DNA of 64,000 nt, taken from positions 1,478,310 through 1,542,309 of the forward strand of contig NZ_LMSU01000001.1 in the NCBI RefSeq assembly GCF_001429625.1, given 5' to 3'. The notes beneath the pieces are model-generated. The model did not search any database, was not told the origin of the DNA, and worked only from the letters and a program-made list of their open reading frames with translations. Positions within the stretch are counted from its first letter, which is position 1, and each line of letters begins with the position of its first letter. The DNA comes from Nocardioides sp. Soil805. Lineage in GTDB: Bacteria; Actinomycetota; Actinomycetes; Propionibacteriales; Nocardioidaceae. The translations under genes were made by a program, and so were the position numbers. This document shows, one piece after another, positions 6,847 to 15,840 of the stretch.

Positions 6847-8487
6847 TCAGTCACCCAGGGGAGCGAGGAGTCCCTGCTTCTGCTCGAACGCGAAGAGCAG
6901 CAGGTCGGCCATCCGGAAGCGGCCGGCGACCTCGCCGAGCGAGGGCGAGAAGCCGGGGCTGCGCACGATCGAGTGGGTGCTCCCCTCGATCGCCCGGTGG
7001 ATCGTCTCCACGACGATCCGGGCACCGACGCCGGTGAGCTTGCCGTCGTTGAGCTCCGCCTCGCGCAGGCAGTAGAACCACAGCGGCGTGTCGGCGAGGA
7101 ACGCGTCGAGCTGGGTGGGGGTGAGGTCGGACAGGTCCGCACCCCCGGCGCCGTCGCGCAGCTGCGCCCGCGTCAGCGTGGTCACCGGCACCCCCTGGGT
7201 GCGCAGGTGCGCGGCCATCTGCTGGCCGCTGGCCAGCCGCAGCATCCGGGCACGCACCAGGTTGCGGAAGGCGAGGTTGGCCCGGATGGTCCCCTCGTCG
7301 CCGGCCGCCCCGCCGAACGAGCCGGCGGGCAGCACCGCGAGGGGGTCGACCAGCCGGGTGTCGATGCGCCGGGCCAGGTTGAACTCGCCGCGGGGCGGCG
7401 TGAGCTCGCCGTGGCCGACCTGGGCGAAGCGGTAGAGCCGGCGCCAGTCCGCGATCCAGTTGCTCGGCAGGGTCGGGTCCCCGCCCAGCGACCCGCTGGT
7501 GCCGGAGAAGAAGAACAGCAGGTCCAGGGTCCCCGAGCCGCTCGGGAAGCGGGCGTTCCAGCTGTAGGCGTCGCGGATCATCGAGTGCCCGAGCCGGAAC
7601 GCCCCGACGGAGAACTCCACGGGCATCGTCGGCATGGTGAACGGGTCGGCGCCCGGCTCGACGACCTTGCGTCCGTTGGCGAAGACGTCGGTGACCACCG
7701 ACCCGTCGCAGATCCGCGGGAGGTAGTCGGAGCGGATCACCCACTGGTAGTGCAGGACCACCCGGCGCCGGGCACGCTCGAAGCGCTCGCTCGCCGGCAC
7801 GCCCGCGCCCAGGGAGCCGACGACCCGGTTGTGGAAGCGGATCATCGCGGCGTGGTGCTGGGCCACCGCGAGGTTCTCGTCGTTGCGCAGGTCGGGGACG
7901 AGGGCCCTGCGCCGCTCGGCCGCCGAGCCCGTCCCGACACGCGGCACGTCGAACCCGACGCGCGCCCGGTCGCTCCCGATCCGCGTCGTCCGCCCGACCT
8001 TGAGCCGGGTCCGGTCGGCCTCGTAGAACACCGCGGACTGCGGGTCGAGCGGCCCGGCGCCGTACAGGCTGTCGAGGTCGAGGGTCGGCGAGCGCCCCTG
8101 GAGCAGCTCGGCGGGCGACACCTGGTCGCCGAAGGCCACCGACGTCTTGTCGAAGGTGAGGTCGTGGTCGACGAACTGCCCGAGGTAGGTGAAGCCGGCC
8201 GGGACGTTGCCGTCGCGCTGGCGACCACGGGTCATCGCCACGGCCACCTTGCGCAGCGTCGCCTCGGGGAGGCGGACACCCCGGGGTCCCACCCGCGAGA
8301 AGCGGAAGGTCGGCGCCGCGAACGCCGCGGCGCGCGGCGCGGCGGCCGCGTCGAGGTGCGCGCGGGGCGCCACCACGCCGTCGGTGCCACCGGGTGGACC
8401 GACCACCCCCTCGCCCTCGATGAAGAACTGCTCGCGGCCGTGCCGGACGGGTCGGTCGCCGCTGGTGGTGGACGTGGTGGGTGCCAT
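6847..8487 (-). CDS. Animal-type haem peroxidase
   Basis: 546 residues from the ATG at 8487, which has AGGAG at the right distance. It belongs to the peroxidase-cyclooxygenase superfamily (myeloperoxidase-like). GQFVDHDLTFD around residue 103 holds the distal His108 with the neighbouring Asp that binds calcium in the family; R201-N-D-E204 is the catalytic Arg/Glu pair; GAFRLGHSMIRDAY carries the proximal His301. No signal peptide is seen, so the enzyme is probably cytoplasmic or leaves by another route. These enzymes use hydrogen peroxide to oxidise halides or organic substrates. It precedes an ABC-2 exporter on the same strand. Confidence 0.88.
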   Translation of the reverse strand: MAPTTSTTSGDRPVRHGREQFFIEGEGVVGPPGGTDGVVAPRAHLDAAAAPRAAAFAAPTFRFSRVGPRGVRLPEATLRKVAVAMTRGRQRDGNVPAGFTYLGQFVDHDLTFDKTSVAFGDQVSPAELLQGRSPTLDLDSLYGAGPLDPQSAVFYEADRTRLKVGRTTRIGSDRARVGFDVPRVGTGSAAERRRALVPDLRNDENLAVAQHHAAMIRFHNRVVGSLGAGVPASERFERARRRVVLHYQWVIRSDYLPRICDGSVVTDVFANGRKVVEPGADPFTMPTMPVEFSVGAFRLGHSMIRDAYSWNARFPSGSGTLDLLFFFSGTSGSLGGDPTLPSNWIADWRRLYRFAQVGHGELTPPRGEFNLARRIDTRLVDPLAVLPAGSFGGAAGDEGTIRANLAFRNLVRARMLRLASGQQMAAHLRTQGVPVTTLTRAQLRDGAGGADLSDLTPTQLDAFLADTPLWFYCLREAELNDGKLTGVGARIVVETIHRAIEGSTHSIVRSPGFSPSLGEVAGRFRMADLLLFAFEQKQGLLAPLGD

Positions 8488-8605
8488 GGCGTCTCCTGCG
8501 GGTGGGGGAGTCTGGGATCGACTGTCCTCCTCGCCACCCCGGAGCGCATGGGGCGAATGGCCCCGGGCAGGGGCGGTCTGGACCACCGGGCCCGAGCAGA
8601 CCGCG

Positions 8606-9202
8606 TCAGGCCGGGGGCAGGTCCCCGGTGAGGTAGCGCTGGATCGTCGGGGCGTACGTCGCGACGACCTGCTCGCTGGTGAGCGACGCGACCGGCTCGA
8701 CGCGCATGACGTAGCGCAGCAGGATCAGGCCCACGACCTGGCTGGCGACCAGCGCCATCCGGTGCTCGGGCCGGTCGAGCCCCAGGGCGACGCCGACCGG
8801 CTGGACCACCACCGGCAGGAAGCCCTCGCTGAGCAGGCGGTGGGCCGCGGGGTCCATCACGCCTCGCGCCACGGCGAGCAGCGCGGGCTGCACGCCGGGG
8901 TCGTCCCACACCGACAAGAACGCGCGCAGGAACCGCTCGCCGGCCTCCTCGACCGGTCCGTCGATGACCCGGCCGACCACCTCGCGCGGGTCGATCGGCA
9001 GCTGCATGGCGGCGAGGAACAGGTCGTCCTTGGTGCCGAAGTAGTGGTGCACCAGTGCCGGGTCGACCCCCGCGTCCGCGGCGACCGCGCGGATCGTCGT
9101 ACCGGCGAAGCCCTTGGCCGCGAAGGCGGCGCGTGCCGCGGCGAGCACCGCCGCGCGCGTGTCGGGGGCGCCGGGCCGGCGGCCGCGGGTGGGGCGGGTC
9201 AT
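8606..9202 (-). CDS. TetR family transcriptional regulator
   Basis: 198 residues. The helix-turn-helix TTIRAVAADAGVDPALVHHYF lies around residues 35-55, preceded by the typical first helix TRAAVLAAARAAFAAKGF. The C-terminal domain resembles the TetR_C group that follows VHHYFGTKDDLF in actinobacteria. No strong ribosome binding site is visible before the ATG at 9202. It lies just upstream of the haem peroxidase on the same strand, so it may control the peroxidase-exporter group; no palindromic operator is evident in the 118-bp gap. Confidence 0.87.
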   Translation of the reverse strand: MTRPTRGRRPGAPDTRAAVLAAARAAFAAKGFAGTTIRAVAADAGVDPALVHHYFGTKDDLFLAAMQLPIDPREVVGRVIDGPVEEAGERFLRAFLSVWDDPGVQPALLAVARGVMDPAAHRLLSEGFLPVVVQPVGVALGLDRPEHRMALVASQVVGLILLRYVMRVEPVASLTSEQVVATYAPTIQRYLTGDLPPA

Positions 9203-9222
9203 GCGAGGGAGGGTACGACGCG

Positions 9223-10011
9223 TCAGCGGGCCGGGACCGCGAAGTGCTCGCGGGCGAACTCCAGCGACTCGCGCAGGTCGGCCTCGCGCTCGGCGCGGGT
9301 CGAGCAGCGGCGGGTGTTGATCTCCAGCACGATGTGGCCCGCGAAGTCGCGGTCCGCGAGGTGGGCGAGGAAGTCGGCCGCCCCCATCGCCCCGCGTCCG
9401 GGGACCAGGTGCTCGTCCTTGGCCGACCCGCTGCCGTCGGTGAGGTGGACGTGGCGCAGCCGGTCGCCGAGCCGCTCGGCCATCGCGATGACGTCGCTGC
9501 GGGCGATGGCCGCGTGGGAGAGGTCGACGGTGGTGTTGGCGTACTCGTGGTCGCTGGGGTCCCAGCTCGGGAGGTACATCTCCATGCCGCGGCGCGAGGA
9601 GGCCCGCCAGGGGTACATGTTCTCCACCGCGAAGGCGATGCCGGTCGACTCCTCGAGCGCGGCGATCCCGTCGACGAAGCCCGCGGCGTACTCCTTCTGC
9701 CAGCGGAACGGCGGGTGCACGACGACCACGTCGGCACCGACGGCGGACGCCAGCTCCGCGGAGCGCTCGAGCTTGCCCCACGGCTCGGTCCCCCAGACCC
9801 GCTGCGTCCACAGCAGGCACGGCGAGTGGATCGCGCAGATCGGCATCTCGTGGTGGTCGGAGAGCTGCTGGAGCGCGGAGGTCTGCTGGGACAGCGCGTC
9901 GATCCCGACCATCACCTCGACGGCGTCGTAGCCCACCTGTGCGGCCCAGGCGAAGCCGTGTGCCGTGGACTCGGGGTAGACCGAGGCGGTGGAGAGCGCG
10001 ACGAGGGTCAC
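9223..10011 (-). CDS. Sugar phosphate isomerase/epimerase (TIM barrel)
   Basis: 262 residues of the xylose isomerase-like AP endonuclease-2 fold. The sequence runs [67 protein letters not shown] and [10 protein letters not shown], with the Glu, Asp and His residues expected for the divalent metal site. The GTG start at 10011 overlaps the stop of the Ppx/GppA gene by four bases. In mycobacteria and relatives a gene of this family also follows the exopolyphosphatase gene. The substrate is not known. Confidence 0.85.
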   Translation of the reverse strand: MTLVALSTASVYPESTAHGFAWAAQVGYDAVEVMVGIDALSQQTSALQQLSDHHEMPICAIHSPCLLWTQRVWGTEPWGKLERSAELASAVGADVVVVHPPFRWQKEYAAGFVDGIAALEESTGIAFAVENMYPWRASSRRGMEMYLPSWDPSDHEYANTTVDLSHAAIARSDVIAMAERLGDRLRHVHLTDGSGSAKDEHLVPGRGAMGAADFLAHLADRDFAGHIVLEINTRRCSTRAEREADLRESLEFAREHFAVPAR

Positions 10012-10970
10012 GACGCGCCACGCCGGGCCGCGGGTCGCGTCACGACCGACAGCTGGTCGAGGCGCTCGAGGATGACGCCCTCGCGCAGCGCCCACGGGCA
10101 GATCTCGAGGGCCTCGAGGTCGAAGATGTCCATGCACGCCTCGGCGACGAGCGCGCCCGGGACGATCTGGTGGGTGCGGCTCGGCGAGACGCCCGGCAGG
10201 GACGCGAGCTCGTCGGGGTCGAGCGAGACCAGCTTGGGGATCCACTGCGAGAGGGTGTCGAGCTCGAGGACCCGCGGGACGAGCGGGCCGTCGGCGCTGG
10301 GCGCGGCGCCGCAGATGCGGGCCAGCGACCGGAAGGTCTTGGAGGTCGCCGCCGCCCGGTCGGGGGCGCCGGGACGCAGCAGGTTGCCCGCGTCGCGGGC
10401 GATGTCGGCGCGGATCTGGCGGCGCAACCGGCGCAGGGCCTCGTCGTCGGGGCGGGCGCCGCCGAACCAGTCCCGGGCCAGGCGGGCCGCGCCCAGCGGC
10501 ATCGACCACGCCACGTCGGGGGCCTCGTCGGCGCCGCCGGCGATCTCCAGGGAGCCGCCGCCGATGTCGAAGACCGCCAGCCGCCCGGCCGACCACCCGA
10601 ACCAGCGGCGTACGGCGAGGAAGGTCAGGCGGGCCTCGTCCTCCCCCGACAGCACCGACAGGTCGACCTCGGTCACGTCGTTGACGTGCGACAGCACGGC
10701 GTCGGAGTTGACCGCGTCGCGCACCGCCGAGGTGGCGAAGCCGAGCATGTCCTCGCAGCCCTTGTCCTCGGCCACGGTCACGGCCTCGCGGCAGAACCGG
10801 GTGAGGGCCTCGATGCCGGCCTCGGAGACCGCACCGTCGTCGTCGAGGTGCTCGGCGAGACGCAGCGGCTGCTTGTAGGAGAAGGCCGGGAGGGGTGCGG
10901 CGCCGCCGTGTGCGTCCACCACGAGCAGGTGGCCCGTGTTGGATCCGATGTCGAGGACGCCGAGACGCAT
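10008..10970 (-). CDS. Ppx/GppA family exopolyphosphatase
   Basis: 320 residues, the short form found in actinobacteria. Actin-like ATPase fold: [11 protein letters not shown] near residues 7-17 (phosphate loop 1), [24 protein letters not shown], and the second phosphate loop [14 protein letters not shown] near residue 135. The family releases phosphate from polyphosphate or hydrolyses pppGpp, linking it to the stringent response. It is translationally coupled to the sugar isomerase gene downstream and divergent from the cysteine-rich gene at 10996. Confidence 0.92.
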   Translation of the reverse strand: MRLGVLDIGSNTGHLLVVDAHGGAAPLPAFSYKQPLRLAEHLDDDGAVSEAGIEALTRFCREAVTVAEDKGCEDMLGFATSAVRDAVNSDAVLSHVNDVTEVDLSVLSGEDEARLTFLAVRRWFGWSAGRLAVFDIGGGSLEIAGGADEAPDVAWSMPLGAARLARDWFGGARPDDEALRRLRRQIRADIARDAGNLLRPGAPDRAAATSKTFRSLARICGAAPSADGPLVPRVLELDTLSQWIPKLVSLDPDELASLPGVSPSRTHQIVPGALVAEACMDIFDLEALEICPWALREGVILERLDQLSVVTRPAARRGAS

Positions 10971-10995
10971 GTGGCCAAACTACTAGGCTTGCCCA

Positions 10996-11757
10996 GTGCC
11001 CGAAGTCGACCTCGTCTTTCCCCGTGCCTTCGTCGAGTTCGCCGACCCTGCCGACGAGGAGCAGGTGTTCCGCTGCGACCTCACCTGGCTGACCTCGGGC
11101 TACACCTGCATCTTCGGCCAGGGCTGCCGCGGGATCTACGCCGACTCCCCCGACGTGGGCTGCTGCACGCTGGGGGCGCACTTCAGCGACGCCGACGACG
11201 AGCAGCGCGTCGCGTCGTACGTCGCGCAGCTCACGCCGGAGCAGTGGCAGTTCCACCCGCAGCGGACCGTGGAGACCGACGACTGGGTCGAGGCCGACGA
11301 CGACGGGGAGCGCAAGACGATCGCGGTGGAGTACGACGGGCAGTCGGCGTGCGTGTTCCACAACCGCACCGACTTCCCGACCGGCGCCGGCTGCGCGTTG
11401 CACGGGCTGGCGCTGGAGCAGGGACGCAACCCGCTGGAGACCAAGCCGGACGTCTGCTGGCAGCTGCCGATCCGCCGGACGTTCCGCGACGTCGAGCGCC
11501 AGGACGGGACGTCGTACACCGAGGTGTCCATCGGCGAGTACGACCGGCGCGGGTGGGGACCGGGCGGGCACGACCTCGACTGGTACTGCTCGGGCAACAC
11601 CGAGGCCCACATCGCCCCGGAGCCGGTCTACCTCACCCACGAGGCCGAGCTGACCGAGCTGATGGGCGCAGCGGGCTACGCCGAGCTGGTGCGCCACTGC
11701 GACGCGCACGTGCGGTCCCGCTCGGCGCTGGCGCTGCACCCGGCCGACCCCCGCTGA
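10996..11757 (+). CDS. Cysteine-rich protein, possibly metal-binding (DUF3109-like)
   Basis: 253 residues, GTG start. Cysteines cluster at residues 27, 38, 44, 56 and 57 ([11 protein letters not shown] and GCCTLG) with more in [15 protein letters not shown] and WYCSGN; this resembles the YkgJ/DUF3109 families thought to bind zinc or iron-sulfur. No membrane segment or signal peptide. It is divergent from the Ppx/GppA gene with 25 bp between starts, so the promoters must overlap coding or leader sequence. Function unknown; the family match is from pattern only. Confidence 0.7.
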   Translation: MPEVDLVFPRAFVEFADPADEEQVFRCDLTWLTSGYTCIFGQGCRGIYADSPDVGCCTLGAHFSDADDEQRVASYVAQLTPEQWQFHPQRTVETDDWVEADDDGERKTIAVEYDGQSACVFHNRTDFPTGAGCALHGLALEQGRNPLETKPDVCWQLPIRRTFRDVERQDGTSYTEVSIGEYDRRGWGPGGHDLDWYCSGNTEAHIAPEPVYLTHEAELTELMGAAGYAELVRHCDAHVRSRSALALHPADPR

Positions 11758-11847
11758 CCCGGCGCGACATGAGCCCGATTTCGCTCGACGTCAAGACAAC
11801 CTGACCCCGGCGTGACGGCGCCCCACCCCTGAGCACAGAATGCAGCC

Positions 11848-12486
11848 ATGCGCCTGGACCATCTCTCGTTCGCAGCCGGACCGGATGGACTTGCCAGCAC
11901 AGCCCAGCGCATCGGGGGCCAGCTCGGCAAGGACTTCATCGACGGCGGCGTGCATCCCCGCTTCGGGACCCGCAACATGATCATGCCGCTGGACGGCCGC
12001 ACCTACATCGAGATCGTCGAGGTGCTCGACCACCCTGCGAGCGACAAGGCCCCCTTCGGCCAAGCCGTGCGTGCCCGCTCCGCCCTCGGTGGCGGCTGGC
12101 TCGGCTGGGTGGTGGCCGTCGACGACATCACCTCGGTCGAGGAGCGGCTCGGCCGCGAGTCGGTCAAGGGCAACCGCCACCTGCCCAACGGCGAGGAGCT
12201 CCTCTGGCGCCAGATCGGCGTCCACGGCCTGCTGTCGGACCCGCAGCTCCCGTTCTTCATCCAGTGGGAGTCGCCGGCCGAGATGCACCCCAGCAACGCG
12301 GCCGACAGCCAGTTCTCGCTGGTGGCCCTCGAGATCGCCGGTGACCCGCAGCGGGTCAGCGAGTGGCTCGGCGAGACCGTCGAGGCGCCGCTGGAGGACA
12401 TCAAGGTCGAGTGGGTCGCCCCCAACGGCACGCCGGGCATCATCGCCGTCCAGCTCCAGACGCCCTCCGGGCTCGTCCGGCTCTGA
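11848..12486 (+). CDS. Glyoxalase-like (VOC superfamily) protein
   Basis: 212 residues. It begins MRLDHLSFAAGPDG, with the first metal-binding-type His followed by two beta-alpha-beta modules, as in the Glyoxalase_3 group: PRFGTRNMIMPLDGRTYIEIVEVLDHP and PFFIQWES. No other substrate signature. It is followed after 17 nt by a methyltransferase gene on the same strand. Function unknown beyond the fold. Confidence 0.82.
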   Translation: MRLDHLSFAAGPDGLASTAQRIGGQLGKDFIDGGVHPRFGTRNMIMPLDGRTYIEIVEVLDHPASDKAPFGQAVRARSALGGGWLGWVVAVDDITSVEERLGRESVKGNRHLPNGEELLWRQIGVHGLLSDPQLPFFIQWESPAEMHPSNAADSQFSLVALEIAGDPQRVSEWLGETVEAPLEDIKVEWVAPNGTPGIIAVQLQTPSGLVRL

Positions 12487-12503
12487 GGCCCCCGCCGCGC
12501 CGG

Positions 12504-13187
12504 GTGGGGGCCACGCCGAGCCCCAACATCTGGCACCACCCGGAGACCTACGAGCTCGAGAACCGCGCCGCCGACCCCCACGGCCGTATCGAGGCCGCCA
12601 TGCGGCAGGTCGCGTCGTGGGACGACCGGGTGCTGCTCGACGTCGGCTGCGGGACCGGCTTCCACCTCCCCCGCTGGGCCGAGCACGCCCGGCGGGTGAT
12701 CGGGGTCGAGCCGCACCCCTCCCTGGCGGCGCTGGCGCGACGTCGTACCCGACGGCTCGACAACGTCGAGGTGCAACCGGGCACCGCGCAGGCGCTGCGC
12801 GTCCCGGACGCGTCGGTGGACGTGGTGCACGCGCGGTGGGCCTACTTCTTCGGCCCGGGCTGCGAGCCCGGCCTGGCCGAGCTGGACCGTGTCGTACGCC
12901 GCGGCGGCACCGCGTTCGTCATCGACAACGACGCCACCCGGTCGACGTTCGGGGCGTGGTTCCGCCTCGGGTACCCCATGGTCGACCCGGTCGAGGTGGA
13001 GCGGTTCTGGTCGCAGCGTGGCTGGACGCGGGTCCCGGTCGACATGGGCTGGTCCTTCGACCGTCGTGAGGACCTCGAGGCGGTGGTGCGGATCGAGTTC
13101 TCCCCCGAGGTGGCCGAGCGCGTGCTCGCCTCGCACGAGGGCACCGAGGTCGACTACGCCGTCAACGTGTGGTGGCGCACGTACTGA
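12504..13187 (+). CDS. Class I SAM-dependent methyltransferase
   Basis: 227 residues from the GTG at 12504. The SAM-binding motif I LLDVGCGTGFHLP is around residues 43-55, followed by VIGVEPHPSLAALARRR (motif II with acidic Glu) and DASVDVVHARWAYF. This is the Methyltransf_11 arrangement. The C-terminal part has RRGGTAFVIDND, the usual strand before the last helices. The substrate cannot be inferred. No in-frame ATG is positioned better than the GTG. Confidence 0.88.
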   Translation: MGATPSPNIWHHPETYELENRAADPHGRIEAAMRQVASWDDRVLLDVGCGTGFHLPRWAEHARRVIGVEPHPSLAALARRRTRRLDNVEVQPGTAQALRVPDASVDVVHARWAYFFGPGCEPGLAELDRVVRRGGTAFVIDNDATRSTFGAWFRLGYPMVDPVEVERFWSQRGWTRVPVDMGWSFDRREDLEAVVRIEFSPEVAERVLASHEGTEVDYAVNVWWRTY

Positions 13188-13196
13188 CCCCGTGCC

Positions 13197-13241
13197 GGGA
13201 CCGGCTCCGGCGGGACTGGCTCCGTCGGGACTCCTGCGAGT
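13197..13241. repeat. Short imperfect 15-bp tandem repeat between convergent genes
   Basis: Units starting GGGAC at 13197, 13212 and 13227; the first two share 12 of 15 bases and the third diverges. The last unit can fold as GACTC-CTGC-GAGTC. It separates the ends of two convergent genes and may serve as a weak terminator. Confidence 0.5.
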
Positions 13242-13244
13242 CGG

Positions 13245-14288
13245 TCAGGACGACTGGCGCACGACGAGGGTCGGGGTGAGCAGCACCCCGTCCTCGGCCG
13301 GCGGCTGGTGGGAGAGCAGCGCGTGGAGTGCGGTGACGATCTGCACGGCGACCTCCTCGAGCGGCTGGCGCACCGACGTCAGCCCGACCGGGTAGACCTG
13401 CGCGACCTGGGAGTCGTCGAAGCCGACCACCGCGATGTCGCGGCCCGGGGCGAGCTGGCGCAGCCAGAGCGTGTGGAGCACGCCCATGGCCAGGGTGTCC
13501 GACGCGCAGACGAACGCCGTGGGCGCCGACTCGTCGAGCAGCACGGCGGCCGCCTCGCCCCCGGACTGGACGGTGTCCTCGACCCGGCTCGCGAGCCCGG
13601 TGGTCGGGAGGCCGTGCTCGTGCATGGTCGTCAGCCAGCCGGCCCGGCGGTCCTCGCCGATGGGCGAGTCCTTGCGCCAGCCGATCCAGGCGATGCGGGT
13701 GTGGCCCTTGGCGATGAGGTGCTCGGTGGCCAGCCGGGTGCCGGCCGCTCCGTCCACGTCCACCCACGGGTGGCGGGCGTCGGCGCGGTCCCACGGCCGG
13801 CCGAAGGCGACGAAGGGGGCCCGCTGCTGGGCGAGCCAGGCGGCCTGCGGGTTGCCCAGGTAGGTGTCAGTCACCACGAACGCGTCGACCGCGGTCGAGC
13901 GGAGCAGGTTGTCGTAGCCGGCGACCGGGTCCTCGTCGTCCCCGGTGAAGAGCAGGACGTGGTGACCGGCCAGCGCGGACGTCTCGACGAGCGTGTGGAC
14001 GAAGCGGTCCATCATCGCGTTGGCGGTGCCCTCCTGCACCGGCGAGACGCGCAGGCCGATGAGCTGGGAGGTGCGGGTGCGCAGGTTGCGCGCGGCGCGG
14101 TTGGGCGAGTAGCCCATCTCCTCGATGGCCTCGCGGACCCGCTCCAGCGTGCCCGGGCGCAGCAGGTCCGGGTTGTTGACGGCGTTCGAGACGGTCTGGC
14201 GACTCACCCCCGCACGCTCGGCGACATCGGCCAGCGTCGGCGGCGACACGGGCAGGTGTGTGCCCAGCCGGGCCTCCGGTCGCGACAT
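13245..14288 (-). CDS. LacI family transcriptional regulator
   Basis: 347 residues. The N-terminal helix-turn-helix is textbook LacI: TLADVAERAGVSRQTVSNAVNN and YSPNRAARNLRTRTS, the hinge. The periplasmic-binding-like core follows (FVHTLVETSALAGHHVLLF, TAFVCASDTLAMGVL, VVGFDDSQVAQVYPVGLTSVRQP). The ATG at 14288 is preferred over a TTG at 14312 because AAGGGGG lies six bases before it. Upstream, CTTGATCGTTCCAAG at 14299-14313 has CTTG/CAAG arms and could be an operator. No sugar genes lie next to it, so the regulon is not evident. Confidence 0.93.
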   Translation of the reverse strand: MSRPEARLGTHLPVSPPTLADVAERAGVSRQTVSNAVNNPDLLRPGTLERVREAIEEMGYSPNRAARNLRTRTSQLIGLRVSPVQEGTANAMMDRFVHTLVETSALAGHHVLLFTGDDEDPVAGYDNLLRSTAVDAFVVTDTYLGNPQAAWLAQQRAPFVAFGRPWDRADARHPWVDVDGAAGTRLATEHLIAKGHTRIAWIGWRKDSPIGEDRRAGWLTTMHEHGLPTTGLASRVEDTVQSGGEAAAVLLDESAPTAFVCASDTLAMGVLHTLWLRQLAPGRDIAVVGFDDSQVAQVYPVGLTSVRQPLEEVAVQIVTALHALLSHQPPAEDGVLLTPTLVVRQSS

Positions 14289-14362
14289 GTGCGTCCCCCT
14301 TGATCGTTCCAAGCACGGGCAGCATAACTGCGCTGTCGGTGCTGTCGCCTACCGTGCCGCCC

Positions 14363-15763
14363 ATGAGCAGACAGCGCGCCGCCTACAAGTGCTCCGAGTG
14401 CGGCTGGGAGACCGGCAAGTGGGTGGGACGGTGCGGGGAGTGCCAGGCCTGGGGGTCGGTCGCCGAGGCCGCCGCCCCGACCCTGCGGGCCACCGCCTCC
14501 CCGGTCACGCGACCTGCGGTGCCGATCGGCCAGGTCTCGGTCGAGGACTCCACGTTCCGCTCCTCCGGGGTGCCCGAGCTGGACCGGGTGCTGGGCGGAG
14601 GACTGGTGCCCGGCGCCGCGATCCTGCTGGCCGGTGAGCCGGGTGTCGGCAAGAGCACCCTGCTCCTTGAGGTGGCCGCCCAGACGGCCCGGGTCCGCAC
14701 CCGCACCCTCTACGTCACCGGCGAGGAGTCGGCCTCCCAGGTGCGCCTGCGCGCCGATCGCACCGGCGGGGTACACGACGAGCTCTACCTCGCGGCCGAG
14801 ACCGACCTGGGCGCGGTGCTGAGCCACATCGAGCAGGTGCGGCCCACGCTCCTGGTCATCGACTCGATCCAGACCATCGGCGCGTCGGGCATCGAGGGGG
14901 TGCCGGGCGGCGTCACCCAGGTCAAGGAGGTCGCGGCCGCGCTCGTGCGGGTGGCCAAGACCCGCAACATCACCACGGTCATCGTCGGGCACGTCACCAA
15001 GGACGGCTCGATCGCCGGGCCTCGCGTCCTGGAGCACCTCGTCGACGTGGTGCTCAACTTCGAGGGCGACCGCAACTCGCGCTTCCGCATGGTCCGCGCC
15101 ATGAAGAACCGGTTCGGCCCCGTCGACGAGGTGGGCTGCTTCGACCTCTCCGCCGGCGGCATCACCGCGATCACCGACCCGACCGGGCTCTTCGTCGAGC
15201 ACCACAGCCAGCGGGTCCCGGGCACCTGCGTGGCGGTCACCATGGAGGGCCGCCGACCCCTGCTCGCCGAGGTCCAGGCACTGGTGACGCCCTCACCGCT
15301 CGAGCGCCCCCGGCGCACCACCTCCGGCATCGACTCCTCCCGGGTGGCGATGATCCTGGCGGTGCTCCAGCAGCACGCGCAGATCAGGCTGCACTCCCAC
15401 GACGTCTTCGCCTCCACCGTCGGCGGGGCCAAGCTCACCGAGCCGGCCACCGACCTGGCCATCGCGGTGGCCCTCGCCAGCGCGACCCACGGCCTCGCGC
15501 CGCCCAAGGGTGTGGTGGCCATGGGCGAGATCGGGCTCGCCGGCGAGCTGAGGCGGGTGCGCGACCTGCCCCAACGGCTGGCCGAGGCCGCGCGACTCGG
15601 CTTCGAGGTGGCGGTGGTGCCGCGCGCGGCCGGGATGCCCGAGAAGGACCGGCACCGCGACGTCGACGGGATGCGGGTCATCTCCGAGAGCACCGTGTGG
15701 GACGCGCTGTGCACCCTGCGCGTCACCCGGGCCGACCGGATCCCGCTCCCGCCGCTCGACTGA
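14363..15763 (+). CDS. radA: DNA repair protein RadA (Sms)
   Basis: 466 residues. N-terminal zinc finger CSECGWETGKWVGRCGEC near residues 10-27; RecA-like ATPase with Walker A GEPGVGKST and Walker B LLVIDSIQT; the RadA-specific KNRFG motif in AMKNRFGPVDEVG; and a C-terminal Lon-protease-like domain. RadA is a branch-migration helicase used in recombinational repair. The gene immediately precedes disA, the common actinobacterial order, and the encoded proteins interact in several species. It is divergent from the LacI regulator. Confidence 0.97.
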   Translation: MSRQRAAYKCSECGWETGKWVGRCGECQAWGSVAEAAAPTLRATASPVTRPAVPIGQVSVEDSTFRSSGVPELDRVLGGGLVPGAAILLAGEPGVGKSTLLLEVAAQTARVRTRTLYVTGEESASQVRLRADRTGGVHDELYLAAETDLGAVLSHIEQVRPTLLVIDSIQTIGASGIEGVPGGVTQVKEVAAALVRVAKTRNITTVIVGHVTKDGSIAGPRVLEHLVDVVLNFEGDRNSRFRMVRAMKNRFGPVDEVGCFDLSAGGITAITDPTGLFVEHHSQRVPGTCVAVTMEGRRPLLAEVQALVTPSPLERPRRTTSGIDSSRVAMILAVLQQHAQIRLHSHDVFASTVGGAKLTEPATDLAIAVALASATHGLAPPKGVVAMGEIGLAGELRRVRDLPQRLAEAARLGFEVAVVPRAAGMPEKDRHRDVDGMRVISESTVWDALCTLRVTRADRIPLPPLD

Positions 15764-15840
15764 GAAGGGCGGCCCGGCGCGTCGCTTCCCCTACACTGAG
15801 CGCCGCGACGTCCGCGTCGTACCCGTACGAGAGGACCACC

